A stretch of DNA of 34,463 bases, from the IMG/VR virus record IMGVR_UViG_3300020419_000047, positions 1-34,463 of that record; one strand, written 5' to 3'. A model generated the notes under the pieces. That model was not told where the DNA came from. It saw nothing but the letters and a program-made list of their open reading frames with translations, and made no database searches. This stretch comes from a virus. The position numbers and the translations under genes are program-made. Shown one piece after another: positions 30,059 through 34,463 of the stretch; position 1 is the stretch's first letter, and every line of letters starts with the position of its first letter.

Positions 30059-30622
30059 ATGGCAATAGAAAATATCTCAGTAGTACATACTGATATGGAG
30101 AACAGAGGGGGTCTTAAAGCTCTAGGTGTTTATATGTTTTCTGACATTACCTCTGTTACTTTTGATACGGATGGGAATCATCAGATTACTGCTATAACTG
30201 AAGCAAACGGTAAGTTGTTTGAGTTAAAGCAAGGCACAGGTTCTTTGACCTCAACAGGGAGTAAGGACGGTGGAACTATTATGTTTGAGCATACTGTTAC
30301 AGCATATGTTCCAAACCTTTCTGATGCACATTTAAGTGCAATAGACAATCTTTCAAACAGAAATTTAGTTGTTATGTGTCAAGACTATAATGACAACACA
30401 TACGCTGTTGGTTTATCGCAAAAATTTCACGTTGGTGCAGCTACTGATGCTCACAACCAAATGTTTGCAAGATTATCAAGTGTTGAAATGAACACAGGTG
30501 CTGCTTTAGGAGATGAAACAGGTGCTACACTTACATTTACTTGTAGCTCAGGTGAGCTTCCTTACTTAATTGAGGATGCTGTAACGATTGATGCCGCTAA
30601 CGGTACATTCTCAATAGCTTAA
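30059..30622 (+). CDS. Probable major tail tube protein
   Basis: The 187-residue beta-rich protein (DITSVTFDTDGNHQITAITE, KLFELKQGTGSLTSTGSKDG, YAVGLSQKFHVGAATDAHNQ, TGATLTFTCSSGELPYLIED) looks like a tail tube subunit in size and strand pattern. It stands alone between two strong terminators with an A-rich leader, as expected for an abundant structural protein transcribed by read-through or its own weak promoter. A head decoration protein is the alternative. Separation from the tape measure gene by the head genes is unusual. Confidence 0.55.
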   Translation: MAIENISVVHTDMENRGGLKALGVYMFSDITSVTFDTDGNHQITAITEANGKLFELKQGTGSLTSTGSKDGGTIMFEHTVTAYVPNLSDAHLSAIDNLSNRNLVVMCQDYNDNTYAVGLSQKFHVGAATDAHNQMFARLSSVEMNTGAALGDETGATLTFTCSSGELPYLIEDAVTIDAANGTFSIA

Positions 30623-30640
30623 TACTAATACTTAATACTT

Positions 30641-30676
30641 AGTTGGGGGAAAATCCCCAACTTTGTATTTTTTTTT
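30641..30676 (+). terminator. Intrinsic terminator after the tail tube gene
   Basis: AGTTGGGG (30641-30648) pairs perfectly with CCCCAACT (30655-30662), loop GAAAAT, followed by TTGTATTTTTTTTTT. Confidence 0.9.
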
Positions 30677-30688
30677 ATATATTGCACT

Positions 30689-30892
30689 ATGGAATATAAA
30701 TCAAAAAAGAAATCAGGGGTTACTTATTTTAAAGAAATCTCTATTGATTGGTCGATAGCTACTCAAAAAGATTTGAAAACAGTTTTTGACTTAGGATATA
30801 CTAAATTTGTAACAAAAGAAGATGCAAAACCGAAGAAAACCAAATCAAAAGCAAAAGAAGAATCAAGTAAAGACGACTCCGACAAAGAGTAG
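30689..30892 (+). CDS. Small Lys-rich protein upstream of the portal
   Basis: The 67-residue protein has a folded-looking N-terminal part (VTYFKEISIDWSIATQKDLK, FDLGYTKFVTKE) and a low-complexity Lys/Ser/Asp tail (PKKTKSKAKEESSKDDSDKE). It overlaps the portal frame by 71 bases in A-rich DNA. It starts 27 bases after a terminator stem; a TATATTG before it may serve as a weak -7 box. No family recognised. Confidence 0.65.
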   Translation: MEYKSKKKSGVTYFKEISIDWSIATQKDLKTVFDLGYTKFVTKEDAKPKKTKSKAKEESSKDDSDKE

Positions 30893-32114
30893 TTTTAACA
30901 CCAAGTATGCTTTTGTAAACCTATCTACTCCTACGGTAGATACTGAGGTTAAGGATTTAGACAGACTAAGAGAGGACTTTATTCCTTTTGGTAAGGATAA
31001 CCTATTTCCTCAATACTTAGCTGAACTAAAAAGACAATCTTCTACTCACAGGTCTGTATTAGCACAGAAAACTACATTCACTACGGGTGGTGGTTTTATT
31101 ACTGACAATGAAGCTCTAAGTGGTTTTATTGAAGATGTAAATGCTAATGGAGAAAGTTTAAAGGACTGTTTTAAGAAACTTGCTGATGATTACTATACCT
31201 ATGGTAATGCTTTCTTAGAGGGTGTTATATATGATGGTGGTGTAAACTTTTATCATAAAGATGCTTCAACAGCTAGGGTTTCTAAAAACAAGAAGTACGT
31301 TTACTTTAACTCTGATTGGTCTAATTACAGAAAGAACAAAGAGAAAACTCAAAGAATACCTGTTTACCCACAGATTTCTAATAGTAGTTTTATTATACAC
31401 TACAAGGACTACGAAAGTACATTTAACTTTTATGGTTTACCTGATTATGTAGCTGCCTTAGAACACATAGCAATAGACTATGAGATTGGTAAATTTAACC
31501 ACACATCATTTAAGAATGGTTTTAGTCCTTCAGCTATCGTTACTGTTAACGGTGACTTTGGTGAATCTGAAGCAGAAAAGTTTGTTGAAACTGCTAAAGA
31601 AACGCTAACAGGTAGTGGTAACAACTCAAAGATATTATTCCTTGTAAAGAACGGAGAAGATAGTAGAGGAACAGATGTTCAGATTATCTCCAACAAGGAA
31701 GATGGTGACTTCTTAGATTTACAGAAGCTAACCGACCAAAACATAATTACTGCTCACAGATGGCAACCTGCCTTGAGTGGTATAGTATCATCGGGTAAGA
31801 TGAACAATACGGGTAGTGAGATTAGAATAGCTTATGACTTAGCTATGAGTACAGTTATTAGAGATACTACTAATATCTTGCTAGAGCCTATTAAAAGAGT
31901 TATAAATGCAGAGATGGGTATTGATACAAGTGACCTTACGGTAGCTTACGAACCACCTATCTCATTCCTTGCAGATATTGACCCTAAACAAGTATTGACT
32001 ATCAATGAGCAAAGAGCAATGCTTAATAAAGACTTGCCTGAGATTCCTGATGGTGAATTACTTATATCAGACAGACAAACAATAACCGTACAAAGACAAC
32101 AAGAGAATGGCTAA
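30822..32114 (+). CDS. Portal protein
   Basis: The 430-residue protein has the portal pattern of PBSX/HK97-type phages: DFIPFGKDNLFPQYLAELKR (52-71), HRSVLAQKTTFTTGGGF, DDYYTYGNAFLEGVIYD, SSFIIHYKDYESTFNFYGLP, and the C-terminal crown-like part with FLVKNGEDSRGTDVQIISN and NIITAHRWQPALSGIVSSGK. It forms the dodecameric DNA entry vertex. ATG 30822 is the only plausible start in frame; the first 20 residues are basic low-complexity. It lies after, not before, the capsid gene, reversed from the usual order. Confidence 0.85.
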   Translation: MQNRRKPNQKQKKNQVKTTPTKSSFNTKYAFVNLSTPTVDTEVKDLDRLREDFIPFGKDNLFPQYLAELKRQSSTHRSVLAQKTTFTTGGGFITDNEALSGFIEDVNANGESLKDCFKKLADDYYTYGNAFLEGVIYDGGVNFYHKDASTARVSKNKKYVYFNSDWSNYRKNKEKTQRIPVYPQISNSSFIIHYKDYESTFNFYGLPDYVAALEHIAIDYEIGKFNHTSFKNGFSPSAIVTVNGDFGESEAEKFVETAKETLTGSGNNSKILFLVKNGEDSRGTDVQIISNKEDGDFLDLQKLTDQNIITAHRWQPALSGIVSSGKMNNTGSEIRIAYDLAMSTVIRDTTNILLEPIKRVINAEMGIDTSDLTVAYEPPISFLADIDPKQVLTINEQRAMLNKDLPEIPDGELLISDRQTITVQRQQENG

Positions 32115-32634
32115 TGTAAGACAATATAACAAGTTTGTAACAGCATCAGAGGTAATATCTACTGCGTTTACTAATCAGGCAACAGATACAGCTTTGATTA
32201 GCGATGCTATTCTTGAAATTGCTGAACTTGCACACATTAAGCCTGAGCTTGGTTTGGATATGTATGAGGAGTTAAAAACTCAGAATCATAACGGAACATT
32301 GACTACTGCTAACAGCGACTTGTTAACTCACTATCTAAAACCTGCATTATGTTGGTTTGCTAGATTTGAGGTTATGAATGAGATTCAATACAATACAACC
32401 TCAGCAGGATTAGTTGTTAACGTTTCCGATTTTAGCACTCCTGCAAATGTAGAGCAGTTCAATCAAATGAAAAGTGATACGTTTAGAAAGGCACAGGTTT
32501 TACTTGATGATATGATTGCTTACATTACACACCAAGACCAAGTAAACGATTATCCATTATACGGAAAAGATGGAGATAGCTCTATGCCTGATACGGATAT
32601 AGCTAGTAAGATGAATGGAATAATATTCTACTAA
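32107..32634 (+). CDS. Head-tail adaptor-like protein (DUF6712 type)
   Basis: The 175-residue helical protein (VRQYNKFVTASEVISTAFTN, DLLTHYLKPALCWFARFEVM, FRKAQVLLDDMIAYITHQDQ) matches the size and helix pattern of connector proteins that follow the portal in Bacteroidetes phages. It overlaps the portal by 8 bases and shares the next ATG base. It would extend the portal to receive the tail. The DUF name is from memory of the pattern, not from a search. Confidence 0.65.
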   Translation: MANVRQYNKFVTASEVISTAFTNQATDTALISDAILEIAELAHIKPELGLDMYEELKTQNHNGTLTTANSDLLTHYLKPALCWFARFEVMNEIQYNTTSAGLVVNVSDFSTPANVEQFNQMKSDTFRKAQVLLDDMIAYITHQDQVNDYPLYGKDGDSSMPDTDIASKMNGIIFY

Positions 32635-33476
32635 TGGAGAACGCAGTAACAGAAACGGTAAAGAAAGGTCTTGAGAAAAAGGTCAAAGACCACAATGAGG
32701 AGATTAAGGACTTAAACCTTGATTGGAATGCAAAGGTTACTTTGAAGAAGTTAGAGAAGGTCTTTGAAAGAGGTTTGGGTGCTTATGAAACAAATCCTGA
32801 GTCTGTTAGACCAAATATGACACCTCAACAATGGGCATATGCTCGTGTAAATTCTTTTCTTTATGCTATGAAGAAAGGTAAGTATAGAAGTGGCAAACAC
32901 GATACTGATTTACTGCCTAAAGACCATCCAACTAAAAAGTCTATGGAGGATTTAGAGAACGCTAGAAAAAATCCTAATTGTCCTGATGGTTGGGAACACC
33001 AAATGCCTGATGGCTCTTGGATGTGCGGTAAAGAACACGGAGGTGGTGGATATAACTCCTACGATGAGTTTGACGAGAATCAACTTGACCTTATGGATTT
33101 AATCAACGAGATGATGAGTGATTTGATTTCTGAAGTTAAGTCCGTTAAAAATGCTTTCTCTCAAGAAGAGATTGATGAAACATATACAGAGTACAAGAAG
33201 TCTGTGAATATGAGTTACTCAGAACTAAAAAGATGGTCTGAGAATAAATGTAGTAAAAAAGCTAGTTTAGGTAGAGATGCTATAAACAGAAATTTAAAAC
33301 TACTTTCTAAGAAAAAAGCTGATTGGACATCTAACGATGCTACTGAAGCTAGAAAAGCTATTGCTTATATTGCAAGAGCAATAAAACAACCACAAGGCAA
33401 AGATGTGAGTAAAGAATGCCCTTACTCCAAAAACTATATTGCTTTAAAAAATTGGGCATACGATAGAAATAAATAA
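32634..33476 (+). CDS. DUF5872-type protein with extra helical C-terminal domain
   Basis: The 280-residue protein has an N-terminal segment (residues 30-100) with KVTLKKLEKVFERGLGAYET, RPNMTPQQWAYARVNSFLYA and KHDTDLLPKDHP, a signature I associate with the DUF5872-type domain found in viruses and phages. Next comes NCPDGWEHQMPDGSWMCGKE, a Cys-containing linker. The C-terminal domain (200-280: MSYSELKRWSENKCSKKASL, ATEARKAIAYIARAIKQPQG) is a second conserved-looking module. Function unknown. The position suggests a virion protein or injected factor. Confidence 0.65.
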   Translation: MENAVTETVKKGLEKKVKDHNEEIKDLNLDWNAKVTLKKLEKVFERGLGAYETNPESVRPNMTPQQWAYARVNSFLYAMKKGKYRSGKHDTDLLPKDHPTKKSMEDLENARKNPNCPDGWEHQMPDGSWMCGKEHGGGGYNSYDEFDENQLDLMDLINEMMSDLISEVKSVKNAFSQEEIDETYTEYKKSVNMSYSELKRWSENKCSKKASLGRDAINRNLKLLSKKKADWTSNDATEARKAIAYIARAIKQPQGKDVSKECPYSKNYIALKNWAYDRNK

Positions 33477-33487
33477 AATAAGATAAA

Positions 33488-33763
33488 ATGGCAACAGGAT
33501 TTTTAGATGATAATGAGTCGTTAATGAGAATGGTAGGACACACCGTTGGTGATGTTGAGGTATTTACTACTGCTGCTCAAACAAGCAAAAGTTTTTACTG
33601 CATACATTTCCCTGTGGAAAGTGTAGTATCAAGCATTGCTGTTGATGGTTGTACGGGTGAAACTGCTCTACAAACAACTTTACCTGCGGGAACTACATTG
33701 TTCTTAGGTAAGGTAACAGCGATTACATTAACAAGCGGTATTTGCATAGGATATACAAGATAA
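33488..33763 (+). CDS. Small beta-rich virion-associated protein
   Basis: The 91-residue protein (MATGFLDDNESLMRMVGHTV..., FPVESVVSSIAVDGCTGETA, LPAGTTLFLGKVTAITLTSG) is a compact beta structure. The LPAGTTLFGxVTAITLTSG phrase recurs in small proteins beside fibre genes in flavobacterial phages. Probably a head decoration or fibre-base protein. It is one base from the next gene's ATG context. Confidence 0.65.
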   Translation: MATGFLDDNESLMRMVGHTVGDVEVFTTAAQTSKSFYCIHFPVESVVSSIAVDGCTGETALQTTLPAGTTLFLGKVTAITLTSGICIGYTR

Positions 33764-33764
33764 T

Positions 33765-34373
33765 ATGGCTAGTAACGAACATAGTAGTTTAGATAACTCA
33801 CAGCTTCACGTTCCAAAGGACTTTAGCACAGCATCGGCTAATACTGTTCTTACAAAGAATGGTAGCAATGCTTTGGCTTGGGCAGATGATAACCTTAGAA
33901 GAACTCACTTCGTTAGGGTTGGTGGTGTTTTAAGTGGAGTAACATCAACAAGTGAATTTGCACCAACTTATGCGGGTAATGTAACTCACCTTTGGAATAC
34001 TGTTGTTACAGACCCTACTTCTGACGCACAAGACGCTGTTTCACAAGCACAACTATACTGCCTTAGAGATGGATATATCAATGCCTTTGGTGGTGTTGTA
34101 GCTGTTACAAGTGGTAGAACTGTAAACTTTAAAATTTACAAAGGAACTCCTGTTGATGAAAGCTCTGCTGCTATTGACTTAACTCAATTAGGTAGCACAG
34201 CTAGTGAAGTTGGTGGAGGAACTAGCACAACAGATGTCTTTTCGGCAAGTGGCTTGGGTAGCACTCAAACATTCTCGGCAGGAGATATTATTATCGTTAC
34301 TGTATCAGCAGGAGATACAAACTCAACAACAGCAAGGTTTAACGCTACTATGGAAGTAGTATATACAGAATAA
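33765..34373 (+). CDS. Fibre/spike structural protein
   Basis: The 202-residue protein opens with MASNEHSSLDNSQLHVPKDF then SANTVLTKNGSNALAWADD, a trimeric-fibre N-terminal anchor phrase. A beta-rich domain follows (RRTHFVRVGGVLSGVTSTSE, FKIYKGTPVDESSAAIDLTQ, FSAGDIIIVTVSAGDTNSTT). It resembles phage appendage proteins with a C-terminal jelly roll. No chaperone or enzymatic motif. It ends one base before the last gene of the window. Confidence 0.65.
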   Translation: MASNEHSSLDNSQLHVPKDFSTASANTVLTKNGSNALAWADDNLRRTHFVRVGGVLSGVTSTSEFAPTYAGNVTHLWNTVVTDPTSDAQDAVSQAQLYCLRDGYINAFGGVVAVTSGRTVNFKIYKGTPVDESSAAIDLTQLGSTASEVGGGTSTTDVFSASGLGSTQTFSAGDIIIVTVSAGDTNSTTARFNATMEVVYTE

Positions 34374-34374
34374 T

Positions 34375-34461
34375 ATGTTAGGATTAGGAATAGCTTTAAG
34401 TGTAGCAACTGCAAAATCTGGTGTACCCATAAATACAATCTTCATATTATTCAACTTTTAG
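34375..34461 (+). CDS. N-terminal start of a fibre protein, meeting the window edge
   Basis: ATG 34375 follows the previous stop after one base. It encodes MLGLGIALSVATAKSGVPIN then TIFILFNF, before TAG at 34459-34461, two bases from the edge. MLGLG starts of this sort introduce tail fibres in flavobacterial phages. If the ends are joined, the frame is the same as that of the fibre at 2-2407, separated by TAG-TAA. It is therefore probably the first exon-like piece of that gene, with either an assembly error, missing bases or a real stop. Confidence 0.5.
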   Translation: MLGLGIALSVATAKSGVPINTIFILFNF

Positions 34462-34463
34462 TA

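Noticed and set aside
34459-34461. TAG recoding (alternative genetic code) to explain the stop at the join
   Set aside because: TAG is used as a normal stop at the ends of several genes (for example 16426, 17064, 24283, 27580, 30892).

Overview
The window looks like an essentially complete tailed-phage genome (siphovirus type) of about 34.5 kb that infects a member of the Bacteroidetes, most likely a flavobacterium. The grounds for the host are: low GC by eye; starts in A-rich contexts such as ACATTATG instead of Shine-Dalgarno sites; at least six promoters of the Bacteroidetes form TTTG-N18-21-TAnnTTTG; and protein families typical of flavobacterial phages (stand-alone DnaA domain IV, DUF3127-like OB protein, DUF5675 lysin, 3TM holin). 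Every recognisable gene is on the + strand. The open frame at the left edge and the start of a gene at the right edge are in register if the ends are joined, so the window is probably a circular or circularly permuted genome cut inside a tail-fibre gene. An in-frame TAG and TAA at that join remain unexplained.

Layout. 1-4.3 kb: 3' part of a multi-domain receptor-binding fibre, small accessory proteins, a coiled-coil membrane protein, a DUF5675 lysin and a 3TM holin (lysis). 4.3-5.3 kb: a terminator between two near-identical promoters (possible small RNA) and a calcineurin-like phosphoesterase. 5.3-8.95 kb: a compact replication/recombination operon with an annealing-type protein, HTH protein, DnaA-domain-IV protein, SSB-like protein and replication initiator. 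9.0-11.6 kb: a clan-MH metallopeptidase with a zinc-ribbon tail, a VRR-NUC nuclease overlapped by another long frame, a DUF3310 protein, an NPPY methyltransferase-like protein and an HTH protein of different composition. 11.7-14.17 kb: accessory region with a repeat-rich, DnaA-box-like intergenic region (candidate origin), a zinc-ribbon protein, a frame-split two-TM gene and about 430 bp of structured non-coding DNA before the terminase.

14.2-34.4 kb: morphogenesis. The order is small and large terminase, tail assembly chaperone pair with a -1 slippery site, three large tail/adhesion proteins, a LamG fibre, a gp10-like tail protein, tape measure, HTH protein, ClpP-like head protease with probable embedded scaffold, major capsid protein, probable tail tube protein, portal, adaptor, a DUF5872-type protein and fibre proteins. 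This order is unusual: tail genes directly follow the terminase, and the head block runs protease-capsid-portal.

No integrase, lysogeny repressor, DNA polymerase or replicative helicase is recognisable, so the phage probably loads the host replisome through its initiator and DnaA-like proteins and is probably lytic. The most distinctive features not explained by single genes are a hairpin plus AAAGAT/AAAGCT repeat module present at three sites (lysis, replication gene, packaging), a dispersed TGAAACTGC motif, the +1 frame-split two-TM gene and the candidate small RNA.
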